Source: Gimesia alba
GTDB taxonomy: Bacteria > Planctomycetota > Planctomycetia > Planctomycetales > Planctomycetaceae
Length of the DNA stretch: 64,000 nucleotides
Assembly (NCBI RefSeq): GCF_007744675.1
Contig: NZ_CP036269.1
Coordinates: forward strand, 3,451,546-3,515,545
Reading direction: 5' to 3'
Below are positions 10,083-18,038 of the stretch, one piece after another (positions within the stretch are counted from its first letter, which is position 1; each line of letters begins with the position of its first letter). The notes under the pieces were generated by a model. It had not been told where the DNA came from, ran no database searches, and saw only the letters and a list, made by a program, of their open reading frames with translations. A program made the translations under genes and the position numbers.

Positions 10083-10117
10083 CAAAAGCGGCCTCCAAAG
10101 ACATGAAGGCCGCTTTC
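10083..10117 (-). terminator. Rho-independent terminator of the superoxide dismutase gene
   Basis: A perfect 10-bp stem: AAAGCGGCCT at 10085-10094 pairs with AGGCCGCTTT at 10107-10116, with a 12-base loop. Read on the minus strand the stem ends in CTTTTGGGTTTT. It lies about 50 bp past the sod stop codon and just before the lipoprotein gene. Confidence 0.8.
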
Positions 10118-10163
10118 ATATTATCGGCAATTTAGGGGTTGATTATCGATTAAAATACGTCAA

Positions 10164-10775
10164 TTACCCTTTGGCTGCAGCGTAACGTTTCGCGACTTCT
10201 TCCCAGTTGATCACATTATAGAATGCTGAGATGTAGTCAGGACGCTTGTTCTGGTAGTTTAGGTAGTATGCGTGTTCCCAGACATCGAGTCCCAGAATGG
10301 GAGTACGACCTTCAGAGAGCGGAGTGTCCTGGTTAGGCGTACTTTCAACGACGAGTTTGCCTCCATCGACGGACAACCAGGCCCAGCCACTTCCAAAACG
10401 GGTGGCAGCAGCATTGGAAAACTGTTCTTTGAAAGCGTCATAGCTACCAAAAGTGGAGTTAATGTCATCACCAAGCGCACCACTGGGGTTTCCACCGCCA
10501 TTGGGAGACATGACTGTCCAGAACAGGCTGTGGTTGGCATGTCCGCCACCATTATTTCTGATGGCACCCCGAATCGATTCCGGAACGGCACTCAGGTCGC
10601 TGACCAGGTCTTCAATGGACTTGGCAGCCAAGTCGTCGTGACCTTCCAAAGCGGCGTTGGCCTTGGAAATATAGGCCTGATGGTGCTTAGTGTGGTGAAT
10701 TTCCATGGTGCGTGCATCAATGTGGGGTTCCAGCGCATCATAAGCATAAGGTAGCTCGGGAAGCGTATAAGCCAT
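10164..10775 (-). CDS. sodA: Superoxide dismutase, Mn/Fe family, probably Mn-type
   Basis: 203 residues, the usual length for this family. It converts superoxide to hydrogen peroxide and oxygen. The four metal ligands are visible: His in [10 protein letters not shown], His in [11 protein letters not shown], and Asp and His in [26 protein letters not shown] and the Gln in NQDTP are the arrangement usual in Mn enzymes, so the metal is probably manganese; cambialistic use cannot be excluded. There is no signal peptide, so the enzyme is cytoplasmic. The start has a good SD (AAGGAG, eight bases upstream). It is monocistronic, bounded by a terminator downstream and by a divergent glycosyltransferase gene upstream. 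Confidence 0.97.
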   Translation of the reverse strand: MAYTLPELPYAYDALEPHIDARTMEIHHTKHHQAYISKANAALEGHDDLAAKSIEDLVSDLSAVPESIRGAIRNNGGGHANHSLFWTVMSPNGGGNPSGALGDDINSTFGSYDAFKEQFSNAAATRFGSGWAWLSVDGGKLVVESTPNQDTPLSEGRTPILGLDVWEHAYYLNYQNKRPDYISAFYNVINWEEVAKRYAAAKG

Positions 10776-11075
10776 GTGATTAACTCCTTTGTTTCCGTCT
10801 AAATAGTCTGAGGGTTGGTGACTTTCCGTATATTGCCTGGTGTGTCGAACTCATTGGAATGGGGACGAAACCAATTTCTGTGCAAATACATCCACTGTCG
10901 TTATTGTAGAAGATTTATGCATTCTCACAACCAACCGGCGGAGAAGTTTTCACATTGTTCCCGCTCTCGATGTCTTAGAAGGGGCGAGATAGTTGACCCA
11001 GAGGTAGTGCGTTCTAAAATGGAACTGTGCTGAAAAAATCCGATAGAAGACTCCAGATTTTCAAAGGATCTGTTT
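10776..11075. other. Intergenic region between divergent sodA and glycosyltransferase genes
   Basis: 300 bases that must hold the promoters of both divergent genes. The sodA SD is next to 10776. No convincing -35/-10 pair, inverted repeat or RNA gene was picked out by eye. Confidence 0.5.
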
Positions 11076-11843
11076 ATGAGCAGGAAAGCATTAATCGCTT
11101 TGCCGGTTTTCAACGAAGAACGACATGTCATCGAAGTTTTGACCGAAGTCCGAAAGTATGCCGAAGAAATTCTGGTGATCGATGACGGTTCTTCTGATCA
11201 GACTCCGGAATTGCTGGAAGCACTATCGGGAGTCAAAGTCATCACTCATCCGGAGAATCGGGGGTATGGAGCTGCTCTCAAAAGTGCGTTTGATTTTGCT
11301 GTAGCACACCAGGATGAATATGACGTACTGATCACCATCGATTGTGACGGACAGCACGAGCCTGCTTTACTGCCAGAATTAGTTCAGCAGATGCGTGAAG
11401 ATGCTGAGATCGATATTCTTTCGGGAAGCCGCTATCTGAAAAGTTATGATGGTGCCAGTATTCCCCCGGAAGATCGTCGCCAGATCAATGTGGCGGTCAC
11501 ACGGCGGATCAATGAGCAGTTGGGATTTCAAATTACGGATGCCTTTTGTGGTTTGAAAGCTTATCGGACCGAGTGTCTGTCGAAATTTAACGTGACCGAT
11601 CTGGGGTACGCGATGCCGCTCCAGCTATGGGTGCAGGCAGCCGCACAGGGAATGAAGATTGTCGAGTTCCCGGTTCCTCTGGTGTATCTCGAGGAAGAAC
11701 GCAGCTTCGGTGGTTCACTGGATGATGCGATCAAACGAAAAGCCTATTACGATGAAGTGCTCGACCGCGAGATGCAGGCAGCGGGATTAACCTGCTGTGC
11801 GTCTGAGTGTTGTAACGATCGTACCGATTCTTACTGCGAGTGA
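11076..11843 (+). CDS. Family 2 glycosyltransferase (dolichyl-phosphate mannose synthase-like)
   Basis: 255 residues of GT-A fold. The opening ALIALPVFNEERHV and the VIDDGSSDQT nucleotide-binding motif are typical of GT2, and TIDCDGQHEP carries the metal-binding DxD-like element. There is no C-terminal membrane segment, so it is a soluble or peripheral enzyme of the DPM1/polyprenyl-phosphate sugar transferase type, moving a sugar from a nucleotide donor to a lipid or glycan acceptor. The C-terminal tail is rich in cysteine (CCASECCND), which is odd for the family and could bind a metal. Donor and acceptor cannot be read from the sequence. It stands alone between sodA and a gene of unknown function. 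Confidence 0.9.
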   Translation: MSRKALIALPVFNEERHVIEVLTEVRKYAEEILVIDDGSSDQTPELLEALSGVKVITHPENRGYGAALKSAFDFAVAHQDEYDVLITIDCDGQHEPALLPELVQQMREDAEIDILSGSRYLKSYDGASIPPEDRRQINVAVTRRINEQLGFQITDAFCGLKAYRTECLSKFNVTDLGYAMPLQLWVQAAAQGMKIVEFPVPLVYLEEERSFGGSLDDAIKRKAYYDEVLDREMQAAGLTCCASECCNDRTDSYCE

Positions 11844-12134
11844 ATTGTGAGTGGTTTTGCACAACTGGCCTGAATCGGCTGCATCAGTGCCTTTCCATTT
11901 GAATTCAATTCAAAAAGACTCGACATTTAGCAGGAGACTAGTCAAACTAGACTGTGTCCAGTTTTATTCTAGCGTCTCCAAGGTCATTTGGACCGAGTAT
12001 ATTAGATTGAGACAGGCTATGGTAAAATGTGATGCGATCTAGAGTGCTCGCCGCGTCGTATTTATGTCTGGTGAATTGCTTCGTCAGACGGCAAATGATT
12101 TTGATCACTTTCAGCACACCATTAAAGCATTGAA

Positions 12135-13859
12135 ATGTCTTCAGTGACTCCTTTTCCCTGTCAGAATCCTGATTCTCGATTTGATTCCAGTACGGAATCC
12201 GTTCCGGAGCCGTTGTGGGTCAAGCAGGATTTGCGGGTACCACGCTACGATGACGCCATCTTCTCCCGCCCTGAGCTAAGTCAGATTATCAGCGACGCTG
12301 AAGAAAACCGGCGGATGTTTGCTGCCTGTTCCCGGGACCGAAGCGGAAAAATTATCTCCAGCCTGCGAGAGTGGGCACGCCGCAGTGTGCTGGAAGAGGC
12401 CGCCCGGTATACGGCGGAATTGACAGGAAACTCTGTTGAGCTTCCTGAAGATCTCAACGAGCGTCTCTTACTGATTACGGGACACCAGCCGGCGCTGTAC
12501 CATCCGGGCGTGTGGGTGAAGAATCTTTTAATAGGTAAAGTAGCCCGTCAAACGTCTGGGCTGAGTTTGAACCTGATTGTTGATAATGATCTGGTGAGTT
12601 CAACTTCGATTCGCGTTCCCCAGGGAACTCGCTCTGCTCCCTCTTTTACTGATATCGCGTTCGATGAAGCAATTTCGCCCAAGCCGTGGGAAGAAACAAC
12701 AGTGCAAAACCGGGAGCTTTTTTGCTCCTTTTCCGACCGGGTGGAAGCGGCTCTCCAGCAGTGGCCTGATTTGTCTGCTCCGCTATTGCACGAAATCTGG
12801 CCTGCGGCGATGAAACAGTTGAATGTTTCCGACCGGTTAGCGGATTGTTTGACGGCCGCCCGGCATGCACAAGAACAACGCTGGGGTGTTGAGAATCTGG
12901 AACTCCCTATCAGTCGGTTGTGTACGACGAGCCCGTTCCTATGGTTCGCCTGCTATCTATTCAAGTTTGCAGAGTCGTTTCGTGCCACACATAATGAAGT
13001 GTTGGGTGAATACCGTAAAGTGAATCGCGTGCGGAGTAAAACGCACCCGGTTCCGGAACTGTCGGAGCAAGATGGCTGGATTGAATCTCCGTTCTGGATC
13101 TGGCACGCGGGCGAGAGTCGTCGACACCAGCTGTTCGTGAAACGCAATCAGGACAAGGTCCTGCTTTCCGACGGAACGAATGAAATCGTGACGCTTCCGA
13201 TGCAGGAAAACTGCGATTTATCTGCGGCAATTGAAGTTCTGAAGCAATTACCATCCCAGGGAATTCGGTTGCGCACACGGGCCTTGACGACGACACTGTT
13301 TGCCCGTCTGTTTCTAGGGGATCTGTTCGTGCATGGAATCGGCGGTGCCAAGTATGATGAAATGACGGACCGGATCTTTACTCGGTTTTTTCACCTGACG
13401 CCCCCCCGTTATCTGACGCTGTCTGCGACCAAGTTTTTGCCATTCTGCGAACCATACGATGTGCAGCAATGCGACGAAACTTGCCTGAAAAATATTTTAC
13501 GCGATCTGGATTTCAATTCGGATCGTCATTTGACGAGCAACCAACTGTCAGAAGCGGCGCCTCTGTTAGACCGCAAGCAGGCATTAATTCGTGAGCAACA
13601 AGCTGCCAGCGAGCAAGAGGGATCCGGAGACCAGGCAGAACGCCGTCGTGTTAACCGGCAGCGATTTCGTGAACTGCGACAGATTGATGCAGAGCTAGCG
13701 GGGTTAACAACGAAACTGCGGGAGCAGATTAACGAAGAACTGGTGAGTGTGCGACAGCAGATGGATGCGAACGCGGTGATTCAAAGCCGGGAAATGTCGT
13801 TTGTGCTCTACCCGGAGTCGGTCTTAAAAGCTCTGTTTGAAAAACTGACTTTTGAATAA
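12135..13859 (+). CDS. Conserved hypothetical protein, 574 residues
   Basis: A long soluble protein without signal peptide or membrane segments. Visible elements are an early motif LLITGHQPALYHPGVW, then LNLIVDNDL, a middle LFLGDLFVHGIGGAKYDEMTD, and a basic, Glu/Gln-rich coiled-coil stretch near residues 470-540. The ITGHQ...Y.PG.W block and the C-terminal coiled coil recall BshC (bacillithiol synthase) in outline, but the match is weak by eye and the normal BshC active-site strings are not seen. I therefore leave it unnamed. It is transcribed alone and converges with the FetB-like permease. The intergenic region before it (11844-12134) shows no gene. Confidence 0.8.
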   Translation: MSSVTPFPCQNPDSRFDSSTESVPEPLWVKQDLRVPRYDDAIFSRPELSQIISDAEENRRMFAACSRDRSGKIISSLREWARRSVLEEAARYTAELTGNSVELPEDLNERLLLITGHQPALYHPGVWVKNLLIGKVARQTSGLSLNLIVDNDLVSSTSIRVPQGTRSAPSFTDIAFDEAISPKPWEETTVQNRELFCSFSDRVEAALQQWPDLSAPLLHEIWPAAMKQLNVSDRLADCLTAARHAQEQRWGVENLELPISRLCTTSPFLWFACYLFKFAESFRATHNEVLGEYRKVNRVRSKTHPVPELSEQDGWIESPFWIWHAGESRRHQLFVKRNQDKVLLSDGTNEIVTLPMQENCDLSAAIEVLKQLPSQGIRLRTRALTTTLFARLFLGDLFVHGIGGAKYDEMTDRIFTRFFHLTPPRYLTLSATKFLPFCEPYDVQQCDETCLKNILRDLDFNSDRHLTSNQLSEAAPLLDRKQALIREQQAASEQEGSGDQAERRRVNRQRFRELRQIDAELAGLTTKLREQINEELVSVRQQMDANAVIQSREMSFVLYPESVLKALFEKLTFE

Positions 13860-13882
13860 CGTCTGCTTGTGTTAATTCTACC

Positions 13883-14677
13883 CTACCCGACTTTTCTGAT
13901 CTGCTCAAAGAGGAACTGGTGTTTCGAATTGAACAGTCGGCGATAGCCCAATAGTACTGACATCACTGTCCCCAATGCGGTTCCCGAGGCGATCAGGAAC
14001 ATGATCACGATTTGATACTTTACAGATTCCAGTGGACTGGCACCGGCCAGGATTTGTCCGGTCATTAACCCGGGCAGTGAAACCAGACCGACGACCATCA
14101 TCGAATTGATAATCGGCGTCATGCCTGAGCGAACGGCGTTTTGCAAAGCTTCCCGAGCTGCTTCATTTCGAGTGGCACCCAATGTGAGTTTGAGTTCCAC
14201 TTCTGCTCTGCGCAAAACGAGTTCTTCGCTGAGCCGATCCAAGCCGAGCGAAATTCCATTCAACGTGTTTCCCAGAATCATACCGAGTAGTGGGATCAGG
14301 TATTGAGCCGGGTTTTTCGACCAGTTTTGCGGCGGAATAATCACCGTTAATGCGAAACCGGTGACCAGCCAGGAACTGACGAAGACTGCCACCATGCTAT
14401 TCAGCCAGATGCCAGGGAAACGACGTTGCGAACGTTGCACGGCGGTCAGGCTGGCGATGAGAGTCATCGTGAACATCAGGAGCAGGATCACCGACCACCA
14501 GGAGAGTTCGAAAATCCACTCCAGGATCAGACCGATCAACAGCAATTGCACCACAGTACGCAAGGCAGCCAGCAGCAGGCGTTTTTCCATGTTTAGCTTG
14601 AGCCAGATGGAGATGATGCCGTTGACCAAAACGAGCAGTGTCGCCAATGCAATATTCAAAGGTGTTAAATCATACAT
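13883..14677 (-). CDS. fetB: FetB/YbbM-like ABC transporter permease (UPF0014)
   Basis: 264 residues with about seven hydrophobic segments, starting near NIALATLLVLVNGIISIWL. The regions LGRTLNGISL-like (LGNTLNGISLGLDRL), LTLGATRNEAA and the conserved MPGLMTGQ-like loop (SLPGLMTGQILAG) are those of the FetB family. FetB with the ATPase FetA forms an exporter linked to iron homeostasis and peroxide resistance in E. coli. Here the next ATPase of FetA type is 5.4 kb away (20103-20804), not adjacent. The gene converges with the 574-residue protein gene. Family assignment is good; the transported substrate is inferred. Confidence 0.87.
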   Translation of the reverse strand: MYDLTPLNIALATLLVLVNGIISIWLKLNMEKRLLLAALRTVVQLLLIGLILEWIFELSWWSVILLLMFTMTLIASLTAVQRSQRRFPGIWLNSMVAVFVSSWLVTGFALTVIIPPQNWSKNPAQYLIPLLGMILGNTLNGISLGLDRLSEELVLRRAEVELKLTLGATRNEAAREALQNAVRSGMTPIINSMMVVGLVSLPGLMTGQILAGASPLESVKYQIVIMFLIASGTALGTVMSVLLGYRRLFNSKHQFLFEQIRKVG

Positions 14678-15007
14678 GAAGATCGCCTGCCGTCGTTATC
14701 AGGAAAAGGGAAGCCAGTAAAGTCTGAATCATAAATAGTTCCATGTGAGATGAGAAGGCAGGCCTCTTAGGAAGAGGCTCTTCACGGATTGATTTCCTAA
14801 CCTTAACCGGATCTTTAATTAGCGGGGGATTGCTGCTTTTGTGAATTCTCAAGACCTTAACTTAGCATTCATCATCAACGAATAATTGGCTGGTATCATC
14901 CCCGCCAGAATGAACAGAGAAAAAATAAGAAGAGTCCACAGTCAGAGCTGTGTCATCAGAGAAGCGGACAAGCGTTTTCGCGGAGCAATGTCATTAAGGA
15001 GGATGAT
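14678..15007. other. Intergenic region upstream of the lipid-remodelling genes
   Basis: 330 bases between divergent fetB and the metallophosphoesterase gene. It holds the SD (AAGGAGG, 14996-15002) of the latter. Runs such as CCTTAACC and CCTTAACTT repeat loosely, but no clear Pho-box pair with 11-base spacing was seen. Confidence 0.4.
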
Positions 15008-15916
15008 ATGATCGTGTCCGAGGAACCCATAGCCACAGCGGCGTGTCGCTCGATTCGTTCCATTTTTGTCAGCGATGTGCATTTGGGATGCATGCACTCA
15101 CGGGCGGACGAATTTCTGGAGTTTCTGAACTCGCATGATCCAGAATCCCTGTATCTGGTGGGCGATCTGATTGATGGCTGGAAGCTACGCAAGAAGTGGC
15201 GCTGGCCGCAAAGTTATAATGCGATTCTGGACCGGGTAGAAGCTTTAAGTGCACAAGGGACAGAAGTCTTTTACACTCCGGGTAATCACGATAATTTTCT
15301 ACGTGATTTTGGCAAACGTTTTGGTTTTGTCACGCTCTCCGATGAATTCGTCCATATCACTGCGGACGGGCGACGTTTTCTGATCATCCACGGCGATCAG
15401 TTTGATAAGTTTGAAACCGGTGCGCAGTGGCTTTCGGTTCTGGGGTCTTTTGCTTATGACGTTCTGCTGACGGCGAACAGTCTGTTTAATCGTCTGTTGA
15501 AACGCAAGGGGCAGTCAAAGTTTGCTCTTTCTTCGGCAGTCAAATCTCAAGTGAAACACCTGATGCGATTTATCAGTGATTATGAACAGAAACTGGCCAG
15601 TCACGCCCGCAAACGACTCTGTGAAGGGATCATCTGCGGTCATATTCACGCTCCCAATATTCTTGAGATTGACGGAATCGATTACTGCAACACCGGTGAC
15701 TGGGTGGAGCACTGCAGCGCACTGATTGAATACAGCGATGGTGCAATGGAGATTGTATTTTTCGATCAGGAAATTGCCCCTACTCAAAAGGCAGCTTTAC
15801 CGGCACAGACTGTCGTGAATCGTAATGCACAGCAGGATTATTCGAAAACAGAGATGCCAAGTTTAATAAACCGATTTCTAAAACGATGTCACCCTTTACG
15901 GTTGATTCGCCGTTAA
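15008..15916 (+). CDS. plcP: Metallophosphoesterase of the PlcP/LpxH-like type
   Basis: 302 residues with all calcineurin-like metal motifs in order: SDVHLG, VGDLIDGW, PGNHD, IIHGDQFD and CGHIH. It is often annotated as UDP-2,3-diacylglucosamine pyrophosphatase-like. The ending IDGIDYCNTGDWVEHCSALIE resembles PlcP of alphaproteobacteria, which removes the head group of phospholipids to leave diacylglycerol under phosphate starvation. The next two genes are BtaA- and BtaB-like and would consume that diacylglycerol, so I favour PlcP over LpxH; this is inference from context. The SD AAGGAGG is five bases before the ATG. The same-strand neighbours are 37 and 49 bp apart, consistent with an operon. 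Confidence 0.8.
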   Translation: MIVSEEPIATAACRSIRSIFVSDVHLGCMHSRADEFLEFLNSHDPESLYLVGDLIDGWKLRKKWRWPQSYNAILDRVEALSAQGTEVFYTPGNHDNFLRDFGKRFGFVTLSDEFVHITADGRRFLIIHGDQFDKFETGAQWLSVLGSFAYDVLLTANSLFNRLLKRKGQSKFALSSAVKSQVKHLMRFISDYEQKLASHARKRLCEGIICGHIHAPNILEIDGIDYCNTGDWVEHCSALIEYSDGAMEIVFFDQEIAPTQKAALPAQTVVNRNAQQDYSKTEMPSLINRFLKRCHPLRLIRR

Positions 15917-15953
15917 TCAACCTTCATTTGATCAATTTGTGGGAGCAAAATTC

Positions 15954-17150
15954 ATGATTTCAGAACGGATCAGCCGTAAGAGTTTTCAGTGGGTTCATCA
16001 GGGCAATCTCGTTTACAACACCTGCTGGGAAGACCCCCGCCTTGATCGACGGGCTTTGGAAATCGGTCCAGAAGATGAGGTTCTGGTGATTACTTCTGCG
16101 GGGTGTAATGCACTGGACTATCTGCTGGATGAGCCACGACGGGTGCATGCGGTCGATATGAATCCCAAGCAAAATGCCCTTCTGGAACTAAAGCTGTCGG
16201 CGATCCGCAATCTGGATTACGAAGCATTTTTTGATTTGTTTGGCCGGGGGCAATCCAGGAACTGGGAAGATCTGTACCTACAGAAGTTGCGTAATGATCT
16301 TTCAATTACTGCCCGCAAATACTGGGACCGTCACGGGAAATTCTTTTCTTGTGAAGGGAAACGCTCCAGTTTTTACTTCCGTGGTTCATCGGGACTGTTT
16401 GCCTGGTTTGTGAACTGTTATATCGATCGGGTAGCCAAGATTCGAGATGATATCAATTCTTTATTAGCGGCCCGGGATGTGACGGAGCAAAACAGCATTT
16501 ATCAGTCTCGCCAATTGAATGATTTATTGTGGACCCGGATGATTAAATGGAGCATGGGACGGGATCTGACACTCTCCATGCTGGGAGTGCCCCGCCCTCA
16601 ACGGACGCAGATTGATCAATGTTATCCTGGCGGAATTGTGCAGTTTGTGATTGATCGGATTGAGACGGTTTTCACCAGCCGTTCTCTGCAAGATAACTAT
16701 TTTTGGCGTGTCTATCTGACGGGAAGTTATGAGCCGAATTGTTGTCCCGAATATCTCAAACCGGAGAATTTTGAGCGACTCAAAGCGGGGTTGATTGATC
16801 GGGTCACCGTGAATACGAATACCGTGGAAGGGTTTTTGAAGCAGCATCAGGGGACGATTTCCCGCTATGTGCTGTTAGACCATATGGACTGGATGGCTGG
16901 TGCACAGCCTAAAATGCTGCAGAGTGAATGGCAGGCGATTCTGGATCGCGCTGCCGAGCAGACCCGGATTATCTGGCGTAGTGCTGGGATGGAAGTCGAT
17001 TTCATTGATCCTTTGAAGGTGCAGTCTGCAGGACGGGAACGTGAGGTAGGCGAACTACTGAACTACCAGAGCCAACTTGCCTCGGAGCTGCATGAGCAGG
17101 ACCGCGTGAATACCTACGGCAGTTTCTATATTGCAGATCTGCTGGTGTAA
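15954..17150 (+). CDS. btaA: BtaA-like S-adenosylmethionine:diacylglycerol 3-amino-3-carboxypropyltransferase
   Basis: 398 residues from ATG 15954 (SD GGGAG at 15941-15945); a GTG at 15939 would add five residues but has no SD. The protein has the DUF3419/BtaA layout: QGNLVYNTCWEDPRLDRRAL near the N terminus, then an AdoMet-binding segment VLVITSAGCNALDYLL with AVDMNPKQ as the acidic ribose-binding loop. BtaA transfers the aminocarboxypropyl group of AdoMet to diacylglycerol, the first step to the betaine lipid DGTS. It is cytoplasmic or membrane-associated. It sits between the PlcP-like gene and the BtaB-like methyltransferase. The function is well supported by motif and context together. 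Confidence 0.88.
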   Translation: MISERISRKSFQWVHQGNLVYNTCWEDPRLDRRALEIGPEDEVLVITSAGCNALDYLLDEPRRVHAVDMNPKQNALLELKLSAIRNLDYEAFFDLFGRGQSRNWEDLYLQKLRNDLSITARKYWDRHGKFFSCEGKRSSFYFRGSSGLFAWFVNCYIDRVAKIRDDINSLLAARDVTEQNSIYQSRQLNDLLWTRMIKWSMGRDLTLSMLGVPRPQRTQIDQCYPGGIVQFVIDRIETVFTSRSLQDNYFWRVYLTGSYEPNCCPEYLKPENFERLKAGLIDRVTVNTNTVEGFLKQHQGTISRYVLLDHMDWMAGAQPKMLQSEWQAILDRAAEQTRIIWRSAGMEVDFIDPLKVQSAGREREVGELLNYQSQLASELHEQDRVNTYGSFYIADLLV

Positions 17151-17199
17151 CGGAGAGTATGCAGCGCCCTTCAAACCGTTTTTCTGAAAGCAGGACGAA

Positions 17200-17943
17200 A
17201 TGAGCAATCTGAGTGTGCGGTTAAGTGAATTTAAAACGTTGTGGCATCTGTTGGTTTCCCGCATTGACGGTCAAACACACGCCGAACGGCTTAATTCGTT
17301 TTATGGCGGACAGGCTGCCGGTTACGACCAGTTCCGCAAACGCTTATTACATGGGCGCTGTGAATTGTTTGAGAGTTTGCCCGTAGCCAAAGATGGCGTC
17401 TGGGTAGATCTGGGAGCGGGAACAGGTGAGAACGCAGAATTATGGGGAGAGCGGCTTGCTCAGTTTCAACGTGCATATCTGGTCGATTTGTGCCAGCCTC
17501 TGCTTGATGTCTGTGAGCAACGAATTGCGGATCGAGGCTGGGGAAACGTAAAAGCGGTCTGCGACGATGCGACTCGATTTGCGCCACCAGAATCTGAAGT
17601 AGATCTGGTCACGTTTTCTTATTCTCTGACGATGATTCCTGATTGGTTTCAAGCGGTGAATCATGCCTGGGATTTGTTGCGTCCGGGAGGAATGTTGGGA
17701 ATTGTTGATTTTTACGTATCAAGGAAATATCCCCAGGTCAATCGAAAGTCACACTCCTGGTTTCAGCGCCATTTCTGGCCGACCTGGTTTGCCGGCGATA
17801 ACGTCTTTCTCAATCCCGATCATTTGCCTTACCTGTTGGATCGGTTTGAGATGATCTCGCTGAAAGAAAATCAGGGGAGTCTCCCCTACGTGCCGTTCTG
17901 TAAGGTTCCGTACTACATTCTGATCGCCCAAAAACCGGGATGA
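17200..17943 (+). CDS. btaB: BtaB-like class I methyltransferase
   Basis: 247 residues with AdoMet motif I VDLGAGTGENAELWGERL, an acidic loop at the end of strand 2 (YLVDLCQPLL), the strand 4 motif VDLVTFSYSLTMIPDW and the post-motif LLRPGGMLGIVDFYV. N-terminal HAERLNSFYGGQAAGYDQFR is typical of BtaB, which methylates diacylglyceryl homoserine three times to give DGTS. It follows the BtaA-like gene by 49 bp on the same strand. A generic methyltransferase assignment is certain; the BtaB role rests on resemblance and on the neighbour. The stop codon overlaps an ATG that opens the frame of the next gene, although the next gene probably starts further downstream. Confidence 0.88.
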   Translation: MSNLSVRLSEFKTLWHLLVSRIDGQTHAERLNSFYGGQAAGYDQFRKRLLHGRCELFESLPVAKDGVWVDLGAGTGENAELWGERLAQFQRAYLVDLCQPLLDVCEQRIADRGWGNVKAVCDDATRFAPPESEVDLVTFSYSLTMIPDWFQAVNHAWDLLRPGGMLGIVDFYVSRKYPQVNRKSHSWFQRHFWPTWFAGDNVFLNPDHLPYLLDRFEMISLKENQGSLPYVPFCKVPYYILIAQKPG

Positions 17944-17957
17944 GACTGCTTCTACGC

Positions 17958-17986
17958 TCTGCGCCCTGCTTCGATTCTGTTATAAT
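17958..17986 (+). promoter_or_regulatory. Possible promoter for the APH/P-loop kinase gene
   Basis: A perfect -10 box TATAAT lies at 17981-17986, 53 bases before the favoured ATG at 18039. The -35 position (about 17958-17963) is a poor match, so this is a one-sided call based on the -10 box and on its place at the start of a new gene. Confidence 0.4.
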
Positions 17987-18038
17987 ACAGCCTTGTCGAG
18001 AATCATCTTCAACGCAGCAGGAGCATGGAAGAAGCAGC

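Noticed and set aside
14860..15007. Pho box before the plcP-like gene
   Set aside because: GTGTCATC and TGTCATTA occur, but not as two half sites 11 bases apart. The phosphate-control idea rests on gene function only.
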